NCBI RefSeq assembly: GCF_038632915.1
Contig: NZ_CP152050.1
Location: 726,501-790,500, forward strand
Direction: 5' to 3'
Source: Paenisporosarcina sp. FSL H8-0542
Lineage (GTDB): Bacteria; Bacillota; Bacilli; Bacillales_A; Planococcaceae
Length of the DNA: 64,000 bases
The stretch's first letter is position 1, and each line of letters opens with the position of its first letter. The notes under the pieces are model-generated. The model ran no database searches. It had not been told where the DNA came from and saw only the letters and a list, made by a program, of their open reading frames with translations. Shown here one piece after another: positions 44,775 to 54,631 of this stretch. Both the position numbers and the translations under genes were made by a program.

Positions 44775-46577
44775 TTGACTACAAAGACGTATGCTGAAGT
44801 TTGGGACTTGGACGTATTTTTTAAGGGAGGAAGCTCATCTCCTGAACTTCGTGAACATTTGGATGCTTTAGCAAGTAGACTTGATACTTTTGAGCAAACT
44901 TTATCATCCTTTGTTGTTCCAACAGGGGAATCAGACGCTACTAAAATTTCTTCTATTATTGAAGAAACTAAACAAGTTGCTGAAAATTTAACACAAGCTG
45001 GAGCAGTTGTTGGTTGTTATTTAGCTCAAGATACTACTGATAAACAAGCGAACTTATTGCAAGGGGAAATCGGCTCTTTAGGTGCTCGTTTTTCTTCATC
45101 CATGCTCGTTGTTCAACAACAGTTATCAAAAACTGAAGAAACTGTTTGGACTGCTTTAATGAAGGACGATCAATTAAAAGAATTTGCTTTTGTTCTAAAC
45201 GAATGGCGAGATGAAGCGAAGGAATTACTTTCTGAAAAAGAAGAAGATATGATTACCGCTCTTGGGGTGGACGGCTATCATGGATGGGGTCAACTATACG
45301 ATTTATTGGTTGGTGACGTGAAAGTTCGTGTCACAGTGGACGGAGAAGAAAAAGAGTTCTCTGTAGGACAAGCGAGTAACTTAAGTTCTCATCCGGATGC
45401 AAAAGTTCGAAAAGAATCGTTTGAAGCATTAGAACAAGCATGGACAGATAAAGAAGAGTTCTTTGCTAAAACATTGAACCATATGGCTGGATTTCGCTTG
45501 GCCGTTTACAAAAAACGTGGCTGGGATTCAATATTAAAAGAACCATTGCAAATAAATCGAATGAAACAGCAAACATTGGATGCTATGTGGGGCGCAATCA
45601 GCGCGCATAAAGCTCCATTTGTAGAATATTTAAAGCGTAAGGCTGAGCTGGTAGGAGCAGATGCCATGCATTGGTACGATTTAGACGCGCCAGTAACTGA
45701 ATCTACTCAGAAAGTGTCATACCAGGAAGGTGCAGAGTTCATTTTAAAACACTTCGGCAAATTCGGTCCGGAGCTTGAGAAATTCTCACGACAGGCATTT
45801 GAAGATGAATGGATTGAGGCAGAAGACCGCCCTAATAAACGACCAGGTGGTTTCTGTACTGGGATGCCTCTATCACAGCAGTCCCGTATTTTTATGACAT
45901 ATAGTGGAACGATGTCCAACGTTGCAACATTGGCACATGAACTTGGTCATGCTTTCCATTCATATGCACTTCGTCCTGTACATTGGATGAATCGTCAATA
46001 TGCAATGGGAGTTGCAGAAACAGCTTCTACATTTGCTGAAATGATTGTAGCTGATGCAGCAGTAAAAGAAGCATCAACAGCTGATGAAAAATTGGCATTG
46101 CTTGAAGATAAGATTCAACGAAGTGTCGCATTCTTCATGAACATTCATGCACGATTTTTATTTGAAACTCGTTTTTATGAGGAGCGTAAAAAAGGAATTG
46201 TTTCTGCTGCACGCTTAAATACATTGATGGAAGAAGCGCAACGTGAAGCATTTGGAGATGGATTAGGTGAAGTTCATCCGCATTTCTGGGCATCAAAACT
46301 GCATTTCTATATCACACATGTACCATTCTATAATTTCCCTTACACATTCGGTTATTTATTCAGCTTAAGCATTTATGCGAAAGCAATTGAAGAAGGCTGC
46401 AGTTTCGAAGAAAAGTATATCTCCCTACTTCAAGATACGGCAATCATGTCTGTTGAAGATTTAGCAATGAAGCATTTAGGAGAAGATATCACTCAACATG
46501 CGTTCTGGGAAAAAGGCATAGCACTATGTATTAAAGATGTGGAAGAGTTTCTGTCGTTAACTTCATCTAAAGGGTGA
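44775..46577 (+). CDS. M3-family oligoendopeptidase (PepF-like)
   Basis: A 600-residue zinc metallopeptidase with the active-site motif LAHELGHAFHS (HEXXH) and the downstream ETASTFAEMI Glu ligand. The length and the N-terminal helical domain fit oligoendopeptidase F. It degrades short peptides in the cytoplasm. The TTG at 44775 (MTTKTYAEVWDL) follows GGGGGAAAG by 4-6 bases; a longer in-frame start at 44736 has no such site. The next gene follows 6 bases later. Confidence 0.9.
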   Translation: MTTKTYAEVWDLDVFFKGGSSSPELREHLDALASRLDTFEQTLSSFVVPTGESDATKISSIIEETKQVAENLTQAGAVVGCYLAQDTTDKQANLLQGEIGSLGARFSSSMLVVQQQLSKTEETVWTALMKDDQLKEFAFVLNEWRDEAKELLSEKEEDMITALGVDGYHGWGQLYDLLVGDVKVRVTVDGEEKEFSVGQASNLSSHPDAKVRKESFEALEQAWTDKEEFFAKTLNHMAGFRLAVYKKRGWDSILKEPLQINRMKQQTLDAMWGAISAHKAPFVEYLKRKAELVGADAMHWYDLDAPVTESTQKVSYQEGAEFILKHFGKFGPELEKFSRQAFEDEWIEAEDRPNKRPGGFCTGMPLSQQSRIFMTYSGTMSNVATLAHELGHAFHSYALRPVHWMNRQYAMGVAETASTFAEMIVADAAVKEASTADEKLALLEDKIQRSVAFFMNIHARFLFETRFYEERKKGIVSAARLNTLMEEAQREAFGDGLGEVHPHFWASKLHFYITHVPFYNFPYTFGYLFSLSIYAKAIEEGCSFEEKYISLLQDTAIMSVEDLAMKHLGEDITQHAFWEKGIALCIKDVEEFLSLTSSKG

Positions 46578-46583
46578 TTTTCA

Positions 46584-47129
46584 ATGATTTTACTGGACGG
46601 ACAAACTTGTTTTTTACGAACATTAGATGAAAATGATGCTTCAGATCTCACCAATCTAGTATTTAAGAATCGACATTATTGGTCAATTTATGAACCAAGG
46701 CATCAGGATTCATACTTTACCGTAGCAGTACAAAGAGAAAAGATTCTAGAATCACTTCACCATATGAAGAACCAACGCGAATTCAGCTTCGGCATTTATG
46801 ATAGACAGTCGGGGGAACTAATTGGTCATATTTCTATGTACAGTATTAAACGCCTACCTTTTTCAAGTGCTTTCATTGGTTATTCTATAGATGAATTGAA
46901 TGTGGGCAAAGGGGTTGCGACAGAGGCGGTTCAACTTCTGGTCAAGTATGGAATGGAAGTTATAGGGTTACACCGCATTGAAGCATATGTTTCTCCGCGT
47001 AATGTTGGTTCAATGCGTGTCTTAGAAAAAGCAAAAATGCAAAAAGAAGGCTTGTTAAGACAGCTACTATTCATTAATGGTGAATGGGAAGATCATTACA
47101 TTTATGCAATTTTAGAAAATGATTATTGA
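46584..47129 (+). CDS. GNAT acetyltransferase, RimJ/RimL type
   Basis: A 181-residue N-acetyltransferase. The LRTLDENDASDL opening, the FIGYSIDELNVGKGVATEAVQLLVKYG core (acetyl-CoA loop G-K-G-V-A-T) and VSPRNVGSMRVLEKA are typical of RimJ-like enzymes acting on N-terminal amino groups. The true substrate is unknown. It lies 6 bases after pepF and is probably cotranscribed. Confidence 0.85.
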   Translation: MILLDGQTCFLRTLDENDASDLTNLVFKNRHYWSIYEPRHQDSYFTVAVQREKILESLHHMKNQREFSFGIYDRQSGELIGHISMYSIKRLPFSSAFIGYSIDELNVGKGVATEAVQLLVKYGMEVIGLHRIEAYVSPRNVGSMRVLEKAKMQKEGLLRQLLFINGEWEDHYIYAILENDY

Positions 47130-47171
47130 AAAGGCAAGGCCGCTTGGCGGAAATGGCGTAAAATGATGAAT

Positions 47172-47204
47172 GGCTGGTTTCTCAATTGAGAAACCAGTTT
47201 TTTT
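47172..47204 (+). terminator. Rho-independent terminator after the RimJ-like gene
   Basis: CTGGTTTCTCAATTGAGAAACCAG (47174-47197) is a perfect palindrome followed by seven T. Confidence 0.88.
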
Positions 47205-47348
47205 ATGTCGATTTCCCGGGAAATATTAGATGTTATAGGCTGATATGTTTACATATTTTCAACCCAATCATATAATAAACTGAAATCCAATAAGAATAGT
47301 AGGTTTTAATATGAAAACAATTCCGAAGCCTCTTGTGATGGCGAATCA

Positions 47349-47732
47349 ATGACAATTGTCATATCAGTAGTCATTTCGCTTATTACACAATCCGCGTGGA
47401 TGTTATTGATTCCTTTAGTTTCATGTCTTTTAAGTTTATTTACAGGATTCAATCCTGTTTTAGCCATAGTTAAGAAATTTTTAACCAAGCCAGCAAATGA
47501 ATATGCCCAAGAAGATTATGACCAGCTACAATTTAACCAATGGTTGGCCGTTGGGTTTTTATTAATTGCGACGATTAGTTTCTTTATGAATTGGGGTATT
47601 TTGTTTAACATTGCAACTGTTATGGTGGGATTAGCAGCATTGATAGCTATTATGGGGTTTTGTATCGGATGCTTCATTCGTTTCCAATACCAACAATGGA
47701 ATTATCGACGCAAAAAATCAGCAGAACAGTAA
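47349..47732 (+). CDS. DUF4395 membrane protein with a frameshifted N-terminus
   Basis: The 127-residue frame contains the DUF4395 core: hydrophobic helices, PLVSCLLSLFTGFNPVLAI, and a cytoplasmic QEDYDQLQFNQWLAV box. However, the normal family N-terminus (IPKPLV.ANQ) is found in another frame at 47311-47352, starting with its own ATG after AGTAGG and ending in TGA that overlaps the ATG of this frame. One base seems to be missing or extra near 47349. The gene may be broken, or it may restart at the ATGA overlap. Confidence 0.7.
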   Translation: MTIVISVVISLITQSAWMLLIPLVSCLLSLFTGFNPVLAIVKKFLTKPANEYAQEDYDQLQFNQWLAVGFLLIATISFFMNWGILFNIATVMVGLAALIAIMGFCIGCFIRFQYQQWNYRRKKSAEQ

Positions 47733-47749
47733 AAAAGAGCCTAACATGA

Positions 47750-47799
47750 ACTGCACCCCAATTGTTAGACACACTAACAATTGGGGTGCAGTTTTTTTA
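47750..47799. terminator. Strong terminator between the DUF4395 and carbonic anhydrase genes
   Basis: A 17-18 bp perfect stem (CTGCACCCCAATTGTTAG / CTAACAATTGGGGTGCAG) is followed by seven T on the plus strand. It separates two converging genes. Confidence 0.92.
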
Positions 47800-47805
47800 T
47801 GTTTC

Positions 47806-48354
47806 TTATTCCACAAGTGTAAGTCTGCCTGTTGCGGGATCAATGACCAAACCGTGAACTGGAAAATCTTTGACCATTAGGGGATGATTTTTTACCATAT
47901 CCACACTATGTCTGACACTTTCGCTCACATCTTCAAAGCCACGCAGCCATTCGTTCAATTCCACACCCGAATAGCTCAGCATATCGATTGTTTCTTGAGC
48001 AATTCCCCGATCAATCATTTTCTGCAGCATGACATCCGGTTTGATGGCACTCATCCCACAGTCGTAATGACCAATTATGTAAATTTCTTCTGCATTCAAT
48101 TCATATACAGCTACAAGTAAACTACGCATGATGCCACCGAATGGATGGTTAATTACAGCGCCGGCGCTTTTTACAATTTTCACATCACCGTTTTTAAAGT
48201 TCATTGCCTTCGGTAATAATTCAAATAACCGGGCATCCATACATGTTAAGATAACTATTTTTTTGTCCGGAAATTTTGTTGTAATGAATTCTTCGTATTG
48301 TTTTTCAGCTACGAATTTTTGGTTAAAAGAAAGAATTTCGTTTAATAAAGACAT
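47806..48354 (-). CDS. Beta-class carbonic anhydrase (YtiB-like)
   Basis: A 182-residue beta-carbonic anhydrase that interconverts CO2 and bicarbonate. Zinc ligands are the Cys in LTCMDARL and the His and Cys in IIGHYDCGM; the Asp-Arg dyad is in CMDAR. Length and C-terminus (VHGLVIDPATGRL) resemble B. subtilis YtiB. The start follows TAGGAGGAA. It is a single-gene unit. Confidence 0.9.
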   Translation of the reverse strand: MSLLNEILSFNQKFVAEKQYEEFITTKFPDKKIVILTCMDARLFELLPKAMNFKNGDVKIVKSAGAVINHPFGGIMRSLLVAVYELNAEEIYIIGHYDCGMSAIKPDVMLQKMIDRGIAQETIDMLSYSGVELNEWLRGFEDVSESVRHSVDMVKNHPLMVKDFPVHGLVIDPATGRLTLVE

Positions 48355-48526
48355 TTATCAGTTCCTCCTAAGTAATTTCCTTTCTTATTGTAGATGATTT
48401 TTATAGGGATTCGCCACTTTTAAGTCACATTCCTTAAAAACAAGGTAATGTGTACCGATAATCCTTTGTGTAGAATAGAAATATTAACTACACTATAAGG
48501 ATAAAGAAACATAAAGGATGAAAAAC

Positions 48527-49675
48527 ATGAACCATTCAATGCTTGAAGAGGCAGCTAAATTTATTTTTCAATATGGAGAAGAGAATGGACTTTCAATGGA
48601 AGTGGTAAATGACCGTCAGCGTTGTGTAGAAAGTGAAATAAGAGCTACTGGAACCTATACACATACACTGGAGGAAATAACGTATGGTGCAAAGCTTGCT
48701 TGGCGAAATAGTACGAAATGCATTGGACGGTTGTTTTGGGAAAGTCTCGATATTTTAGATGCAAGAGATGTGGAGTCGTCTGATGAAGTAGCCGGATATC
48801 TGCATAAACATATTCAACACGCAACAAATACAGGGAAAATTCGGTCTACGATTACCATTTTTCCGCCACTTAAACAAAATGAACCGCAAAAAGTGCAATT
48901 GTGGAGTCATCAGTTGATCCGCTATGCAGGGTACAAATTGGAATCAGGTGATGTTGTAGGTGATCCAGCTTCGATTGAGATAACAAAAATAGCCCAAAAT
49001 CTTGGTTGGGAAGGTGAGGGCAGTCCGTACGATTTATTGCCCGTGATTTTCCAATGGGATGAAGGGAATCCAATAATGGTACCATTAAATAAAGAAGAAA
49101 TACTTGAAGTGGAAATCAATCATCCTGTTCATCAAAACTGGGAACCACTTAATCTGAAATGGTATGCGGTGCCAATCATTTCGGATCGATATTTGGAAAT
49201 TGGCGGATTACGTTATCCCGCTCCTTTTAACGGATGGTATATGGAGACAGAAATCGCAGCAAGAAATTTAGTAGATTCTTATCGTTACAATCGATTGAGA
49301 GATGTCGCAGAACAGTTGGAGCTTGATACATCAAGTACGACAACGTTCTGGAGGGACAGAGCCCTAGTGGAACTTCAACATGCAGTGTATGCATCGTATA
49401 AAAAGGCTGGAGTCCAGATTGTCGACCATTATACAGCGGCACAGCAATTTCAAACGTTTCGTGATAAAGAAGAAAAGCAGCAAAGAGAAGTAAAAGGGGA
49501 TTGGACGTGGCTCATTCCACCGGTGTCGCCGGCATTGACTCCAATCTTTCATCAAGGAATTATGAACGAGGAATTGTCGCCGAACTTTATCAAACAAAAG
49601 CGACCTGCATTATATAAAAAAATGAGCGAGATGACAGAATCATCCCGCTCACAAGGTTGCCCCTATCATTTTTGA
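48527..49675 (+). CDS. nos: Nitric oxide synthase oxygenase
   Basis: A 382-residue bacterial NO synthase that oxidises L-arginine to NO and citrulline. The haem-thiolate Cys is C65 in WRNSTKCIGR; the arginine-binding Glu lies in GWYMETEI and the pterin region near the C-terminus. As usual in bacteria there is no reductase domain. The ATG at 48527 is preferred (AAAGGATG about 6 bases before it) over the one at 48518. The stop codon directly abuts the stop of the converging mreBH. Confidence 0.95.
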   Translation: MNHSMLEEAAKFIFQYGEENGLSMEVVNDRQRCVESEIRATGTYTHTLEEITYGAKLAWRNSTKCIGRLFWESLDILDARDVESSDEVAGYLHKHIQHATNTGKIRSTITIFPPLKQNEPQKVQLWSHQLIRYAGYKLESGDVVGDPASIEITKIAQNLGWEGEGSPYDLLPVIFQWDEGNPIMVPLNKEEILEVEINHPVHQNWEPLNLKWYAVPIISDRYLEIGGLRYPAPFNGWYMETEIAARNLVDSYRYNRLRDVAEQLELDTSSTTTFWRDRALVELQHAVYASYKKAGVQIVDHYTAAQQFQTFRDKEEKQQREVKGDWTWLIPPVSPALTPIFHQGIMNEELSPNFIKQKRPALYKKMSEMTESSRSQGCPYHF

Positions 49676-49692
49676 TTAGCGGGCAACTTTTT
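49655..49692 (+). terminator. nos terminator embedded in the mreBH 3' end
   Basis: GTTGCCC (49656-49662) pairs with GGGCAAC (49681-49687), followed by TTTTT. The left arm is the nos 3' coding end and the right arm lies in mreBH codons. Confidence 0.7.
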
Positions 49693-50683
49693 GTATTTTA
49701 TCCATCATAACTAATGAACGACCTGTACCGATTGCTACAGACTCAAGTGGTTGAGGGGCAATATGAACTGGTACGGAAATCTCGTTAGATAACCATTCTT
49801 GCATGCCTTTTAATAGGGCACCGCCACCAGTCAATACAACACCTTGGTCAACAATGTCACCAGATAGTTCTGGAGGACAGCTTTCAAGAGTTGCACGAAT
49901 TGCTTCCAGAATAGAAAGTAACGATTCTTTCAAAGTCTCTTGAACTTCTACAGAACTGATTGTAATAGTTTTTGGAAGGCCTGTCATGACGTCACGGCCA
50001 CGCACTTCCATTGTTTCTACTGTATGTGGAATCAAGGCGTACCCGACTTCCATTTTAATTCTTTCAGCTGTGCGTTCACCGATTAACACATTGAATTGTT
50101 TACGGACAAAATGAATAATGTCTTCATCCATACGGTCTCCCGCAACTTTAACTGTATTAGACGATACGACACCGCCAAATGAAATGATCCCAACTTCAGT
50201 GGTTCCCCCACCAATATCAACAATGACACTTGCAATTGGTTCGCTGACAGGCAGGTCTGCGCCAATCGCAGCTGCTACAGGTTCTTCAATCAAATGTACT
50301 TCTTTAGCGCCACTATTTTTCACGGCATCATGAATTGCACGGCGTTCTACTGAAGTAGCGCCAGATGGTGTACATACCATAACGTTCGGTTTACGGACAG
50401 AGCTACCCATTTTTTTGCCTACTTTTTTCATGACCATACGCAACATATCTGTCGTTACATCAAAATCAGCAATGACGCCATCTTTCAATGGTCGAATAAC
50501 TGTAATCGAGCCTGGTGTTTTACCGATCATACTCTTCGCTTCTTCACCAAATGCGACAACTTGTCTAGTTTTTGTATCCACCGCTACTACCGATGGTTCA
50601 TTTAAAATAATGCCTTTATTTTTTGTATATACAAGGATATTAGCTGTTCCTAAATCAATCCCCAAATCAATACCTGAAAACAT
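49676..50683 (-). CDS. mreBH: MreBH, actin-like cell-shape protein
   Basis: A 335-residue actin homologue. The sequence follows B. subtilis MreBH much more closely than MreB or Mbl: [18 protein letters not shown], the phosphate motif [17 protein letters not shown], the [12 protein letters not shown] block and [11 protein letters not shown] at the C-terminus. MreBH guides lateral cell-wall synthesis and the LytE hydrolase. The start follows AAGGGAGG. An upstream TTGACA on the minus strand near 50762 may be its -35. Confidence 0.93.
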   Translation of the reverse strand: MFSGIDLGIDLGTANILVYTKNKGIILNEPSVVAVDTKTRQVVAFGEEAKSMIGKTPGSITVIRPLKDGVIADFDVTTDMLRMVMKKVGKKMGSSVRKPNVMVCTPSGATSVERRAIHDAVKNSGAKEVHLIEEPVAAAIGADLPVSEPIASVIVDIGGGTTEVGIISFGGVVSSNTVKVAGDRMDEDIIHFVRKQFNVLIGERTAERIKMEVGYALIPHTVETMEVRGRDVMTGLPKTITISSVEVQETLKESLLSILEAIRATLESCPPELSGDIVDQGVVLTGGGALLKGMQEWLSNEISVPVHIAPQPLESVAIGTGRSLVMMDKIQKVAR

Positions 50684-50892
50684 GCAGATTCCTCCCTTAA
50701 AACGGTTTGCTTCATAAGTATAGAGGATTTTAGTGCATAATCCATATGGTACTTAATGGGAGTTGTCAAATGTTGCAGAATTTCCTGTGACATATGGTAT
50801 AGAGAGGAGGGGGGAATTAAGTATCTTGTAGGATTTTGTCACATTATCGTTATACTCGTGTAGTGTAAATGTAAACGAAAAGTTAAATCATA

Positions 50893-50924
50893 ACAAAAAG
50901 CAATCGTCTGTAGACGATTGCTTT
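50893..50924 (-). terminator. Rho-independent terminator of the 46-aa membrane protein gene
   Basis: The stem AAGCAATCGTCT / AGACGATTGCTT is followed by a T-run on the minus strand. Confidence 0.85.
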
Positions 50925-50930
50925 ATATGA

Positions 50931-51071
50931 TTAATACTTTGTATTAGGTTTTGGATCGATTATTTCTGCGTCATGAGAAACTAAAGCTCTACCCAAGAAA
51001 TGCATAACGAATTGACCAGTTATCCCAATAATAATCATAAAGCCAATAACAATTATAATCCCGAAAGTCAT
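50931..51071 (-). CDS. Small single-pass membrane protein of unknown function
   Basis: A 46-residue protein with one N-terminal membrane helix (FGIIIVIGFMIIIGITGQFV) and a short polar C-terminal tail (SHDAEIIDPKPNTKY). ATG 51071 follows AAAGGAGAG, and a terminator follows within 7 bases of the stop. This is a complete transcription unit too short for ordinary screens. It might be a small membrane-associated regulator; no family is recognised. Confidence 0.7.
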   Translation of the reverse strand: MTFGIIIVIGFMIIIGITGQFVMHFLGRALVSHDAEIIDPKPNTKY

Positions 51072-51172
51072 GAGAACTCTCCTTTCTACTAACCTATTTG
51101 TTCAATAGTTATCAGTATACAGGAGGAAAGTGCATTCTTGAAGGTATTTTACCAATTGTCGAAAATTGTTCA

Positions 51173-52405
51173 TTAAAACGCCCAGTTACCTGCACGGAAT
51201 ATCGCTTCACGAGAGCCGTCTTCCAAAATTCCATCAATGTCCATTTGCTCAGAACCAATCATGAAGTCCACGTGTGTAATGCTTTGGTTTAAGCCGTTCT
51301 CCGCGAGTTCTTCTTGAGACATCTTTTTGCCGCCGTCTAAACAGAATGCATAAGCGCTTCCGATTGCAAGGTGGTTTGACGCATTTTCATCATACAGAGT
51401 GTTGTAGAAAAGTAATCCGGATTCAGAGATAGGGGATTGGTGAGGTACCAATGCAACTTCTCCTAAATACTTCGCGCCTTCATCCGTATCCACCAATTGT
51501 TGTAATACTTCTTGTCCTTCTGCAGCTTCCACTTTCACAATGCGTCCTTTTTCAAACGTGATTTTGAAATCGTCAATAATGTTGCCGCCGTAGCTTAAAG
51601 GTTTAGAGCTAACAACAACTCCATCCACACCAGTTTTCAAAGGAACTGTAAATACTTCTTCAGTTGGCATGTTTGCCATGAAAGAATCGCCTTTTTCGTT
51701 TACGCTTCCAGCCCCACACCATAAATGGCCTTTAGGAAGTTCAATTGTAAGATCAGTACCCGGTGCAGTGTAGTGTAACTTGTGATATTTTTTTTCGTTT
51801 AAATAATCCACTTTTGCATGAAGAGTTTCATCGTGTTTTTTCCATGCTTCGATAGGAGAGTCAACATCTGCACGCACAGCTTTAAAAATTGCTTCCCATA
51901 ATGCAGAAACTTGCTCATCTTCAGCAACGTCAGGGAACAATTTCGCTGCCCAAGCTTTAGAAGGAGCTGCAATTACTGTCCAACTGATTTTGTCCGATTG
52001 AACGTATTGACGATATTTCGATAAAGCGGTTCCAGCAGCCTTTTGGAATGCAGCAATGCGGGAAGACTCAATTCCTTTAAGTAAATCAGGGCTTGAAGAT
52101 ATCACATTCATGAACGCTGCACCTTGATCCGCAAGCTGTTCACGTTCTTGAATTTTCCATGCTGGGAATTCCTCGAAAGAAGCACTTGGAGCCATTTCGA
52201 ATTTTGTGCGGGTAATGACGTCGTCCGTCCAGTCCACATAAACTTGTTTTGCGCCCACTTCATAGGCTGTTTTAGTTAATAAACGTACAAATTCAGGATT
52301 ATCAATTGATGCTGTAATGTATAAACTTTGTCCCGGTTGAATGTTAACGCCGACTTTGACAGCTAACTCAGCGTACTTCGTTAATTTCTCATTAAATGAT
52401 GTCAT
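51173..52405 (-). CDS. M29-family aminopeptidase (AmpS/PepS-like), copy 2
   Basis: A 410-residue enzyme with the same motifs as copy 1: MPTEEVFTVP, YLGEVALVPHQSPI, NTLYDENASNHLAIG, HVDFMIGS. The two copies are clearly diverged paralogues rather than recent duplicates. The ATG at 52405 (MTSFNEKL) follows AAGGAG; an ORF extension to 52456 has no site and is not used. It is transcribed alone, divergently from psuK. Confidence 0.92.
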   Translation of the reverse strand: MTSFNEKLTKYAELAVKVGVNIQPGQSLYITASIDNPEFVRLLTKTAYEVGAKQVYVDWTDDVITRTKFEMAPSASFEEFPAWKIQEREQLADQGAAFMNVISSSPDLLKGIESSRIAAFQKAAGTALSKYRQYVQSDKISWTVIAAPSKAWAAKLFPDVAEDEQVSALWEAIFKAVRADVDSPIEAWKKHDETLHAKVDYLNEKKYHKLHYTAPGTDLTIELPKGHLWCGAGSVNEKGDSFMANMPTEEVFTVPLKTGVDGVVVSSKPLSYGGNIIDDFKITFEKGRIVKVEAAEGQEVLQQLVDTDEGAKYLGEVALVPHQSPISESGLLFYNTLYDENASNHLAIGSAYAFCLDGGKKMSQEELAENGLNQSITHVDFMIGSEQMDIDGILEDGSREAIFRAGNWAF

Positions 52406-52577
52406 TTCAATATTCTCCTTTTTCGTCCAGTCTGCTTCTATAGTAGCAATATTCAAAGCAGTAAATCAATTGCAATAATCGTAAAACGAAAGAATAGTTT
52501 GGTATTTTGAAAATTAAGTATTGTAATCGCCTTCACAAAAGTTTATATTATAAACAAATGTTTAAAGAGGTGATGTG

Positions 52578-53672
52578 ATGAATGAAAAAGAACAGGCGAT
52601 CATTGAGATGATTCGCCAAAATCCATTTTTGACCCAAAAAGAAATGGCGGAAACGTTGAACATTTCAAGACCCGCGTTAGCTAATTTAATTTCAGGTTTA
52701 ATGAAACAAGGAAAGATTGCGGGAAGAGCGTATGTCTTGCATGAAGAACGGGAAATTCATTGTATTGGTGGCGCCAACGTTGACCGTAAATTCCATTTGC
52801 AACAAAATGTTCAACTGGGAACATCGAATCCAGCGAATGCGATTGAAAGTGTAGGTGGTGTTTCACGGAATATCGCTGAAAATTTAGGACGCTTAGGACA
52901 TAAAGTGCGTCTTTTTACAACTGCAGGTAAAGACGCAGATTGGCATACAATCGAAACGGCTTCGCAAAGCTTTATGAACTTGCAATCCATCGAGCAGCTC
53001 CCAACTCACACTACGGGTTCTTACTCAGCAATCCTGGATCCTTCAGGGGAGTTGGTTCTGGCTATTGCCAATATGGACGTATATGAAGAATTGACACCTG
53101 CCTATCTACAAACCTATGAAATGCTGTTAAGTGGTTCAACACTTATTGTTATTGACTTAAACTGTCCGAAAGAAACGGTACAGTTTATCCAACGATTTGC
53201 TTTTGACAATCAAATTCCATTGGCAATAGTGCCTGTTTCCTCACCTAAAATGAATCGCATGCCCGATGAACTACATGGTGTCACTTGGGTCTTATGTAAC
53301 CTAGATGAAGCCGAAATGTATTTGAAAAAGACGATTAAAACGAATGAGGAATATCATGAAGCTATATTGGAACTTTTAGCTAAAGGTGCAAAGTATGCAG
53401 TCATTACAACTGGAAGCAATGGAGTTTATTTTGGTTCCGCTGAAGATGGTGTACGTCACATGCCGGCCGTAAAAGCTTCTTCGCTAGAAGATGTTACTGG
53501 AGCTGGTGATGCCTTTGTTGGGGCAACGCTACATAGTTGGTTGGAGGGTTTATCACTACCTCAATCGATTCAAGCAGGTCTGATGAATGCTTCCAAAACA
53601 TTAGCATCTCCTTACACGGTAAGAACCGAACTTTCAGCAACACGTTTAATAAAAGAAATGGAGGAATTATAA
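52578..53672 (+). CDS. psuK: Pseudouridine kinase with N-terminal helix-turn-helix
   Basis: A 364-residue protein. Residues 1-55 form a winged helix-turn-helix (NPFLTQKEMAETLNISRPAL), followed by a PfkB-family sugar kinase (about 60-360) with GGVSRNIAENLGRLG at the N-terminal signature and DVTGAGDAFVGA at the C-terminal one, including the catalytic Asp. It phosphorylates pseudouridine; the product is split by the PsuG encoded directly next. The HTH suggests it also regulates its own operon. The ATG at 52578 follows GAGGTGATG. Confidence 0.87.
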   Translation: MNEKEQAIIEMIRQNPFLTQKEMAETLNISRPALANLISGLMKQGKIAGRAYVLHEEREIHCIGGANVDRKFHLQQNVQLGTSNPANAIESVGGVSRNIAENLGRLGHKVRLFTTAGKDADWHTIETASQSFMNLQSIEQLPTHTTGSYSAILDPSGELVLAIANMDVYEELTPAYLQTYEMLLSGSTLIVIDLNCPKETVQFIQRFAFDNQIPLAIVPVSSPKMNRMPDELHGVTWVLCNLDEAEMYLKKTIKTNEEYHEAILELLAKGAKYAVITTGSNGVYFGSAEDGVRHMPAVKASSLEDVTGAGDAFVGATLHSWLEGLSLPQSIQAGLMNASKTLASPYTVRTELSATRLIKEMEEL

Positions 53673-54593
53673 ATGAAACAATACATATCTTATTCAACCG
53701 AGGTAAAAGAAGCACTGGAGACAGGTAAAGCAGTCGTCGCTCTGGAGTCGACTATCATTTCTCACGGGATGCCGTACCCACAAAACGTAATTACGGCAAA
53801 AGAAGTGGAACAACTGATTCGTGACAATGGAGCAGTACCAGCAACGATTGCCATATTGGACGGTCAAATCAAAATCGGCTTAAATGATGAAGAATTAGAA
53901 GTGCTTGGAAACAGTCCAGACGTAGCCAAGGCATCACGTCGTGACTTGCCATACTTATTGGCAACTAAACAAAAAGGTGCAACAACGGTAGCAGCGACCA
54001 TGATTTGTGCTGATTTAGCAGGTATTCATGTATTCGTTACAGGAGGAATCGGCGGCGTACATCGTGGTGCTGAAACAACGATGGACATTTCAGCAGATTT
54101 GGAAGAATTGGCACAAACGAATGTAGCGGTCATTTGTGCAGGCGCAAAATCGATTTTGGATATTGGCCTCACACTGGAATATTTGGAGACGAAAGGTGTA
54201 CCGGTTGTTGGGTATCAAACGGATTCTTTACCGGCATTCTATACGCGAACGAGTCCATTTGGAGTGAATTTCCGTGCGGATGATGCACAAACAGTAGCCG
54301 AAATGTTGAGAGCAAAATGGACATTGAATCTGAAGGGTGGAGCAGTCATCGCCAATCCTATTCGTGAAGAAGATGCAATGGAAGAGTCCTTTATTACTGA
54401 GATTATTGAAAAAGCATTGGCAGAAGCAGACGAAAACGGCATTGCTGGAAAAAACGTCACGCCATTTTTACTTGGAAAAGTGAAAGAATTAACGGAAGGC
54501 AAGAGTTTGGAAGCAAATATTGCCTTGGTTAAACATAATGCAGTTGTTGGTACAGGCATTGCCGTGGCGTATCAAAATTTAATGAATGTGTAA
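53673..54593 (+). CDS. psuG: Pseudouridine-5'-phosphate glycosidase
   Basis: A 306-residue enzyme of the PsuG family, which splits pseudouridine 5'-phosphate to uracil and ribose 5-phosphate. Diagnostic blocks are [30 protein letters not shown] (active site), [10 protein letters not shown] and TTVAATM. It starts at the base after the psuK stop, after GGAGGAATT. The pair is a complete pseudouridine catabolism pathway; a transporter was not found next to it. Confidence 0.93.
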   Translation: MKQYISYSTEVKEALETGKAVVALESTIISHGMPYPQNVITAKEVEQLIRDNGAVPATIAILDGQIKIGLNDEELEVLGNSPDVAKASRRDLPYLLATKQKGATTVAATMICADLAGIHVFVTGGIGGVHRGAETTMDISADLEELAQTNVAVICAGAKSILDIGLTLEYLETKGVPVVGYQTDSLPAFYTRTSPFGVNFRADDAQTVAEMLRAKWTLNLKGGAVIANPIREEDAMEESFITEIIEKALAEADENGIAGKNVTPFLLGKVKELTEGKSLEANIALVKHNAVVGTGIAVAYQNLMNV

Positions 54594-54600
54594 TTTCCTA

Positions 54601-54631
54601 GAGAAGCCTTCCTTGCGAAGGCTTTTTTATG
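54601..54631 (+). terminator. Rho-independent terminator after psuG
   Basis: The stem GAAGCCTTC / GAAGGCTT is followed by TTTTTTA, 10 bases after the stop. Confidence 0.85.

Noticed and set aside
51150-51162. Second TTGTCGAA Spo0A-like site
   Set aside because: It lies downstream of an aminopeptidase gene's end, not in a promoter region; most likely chance.
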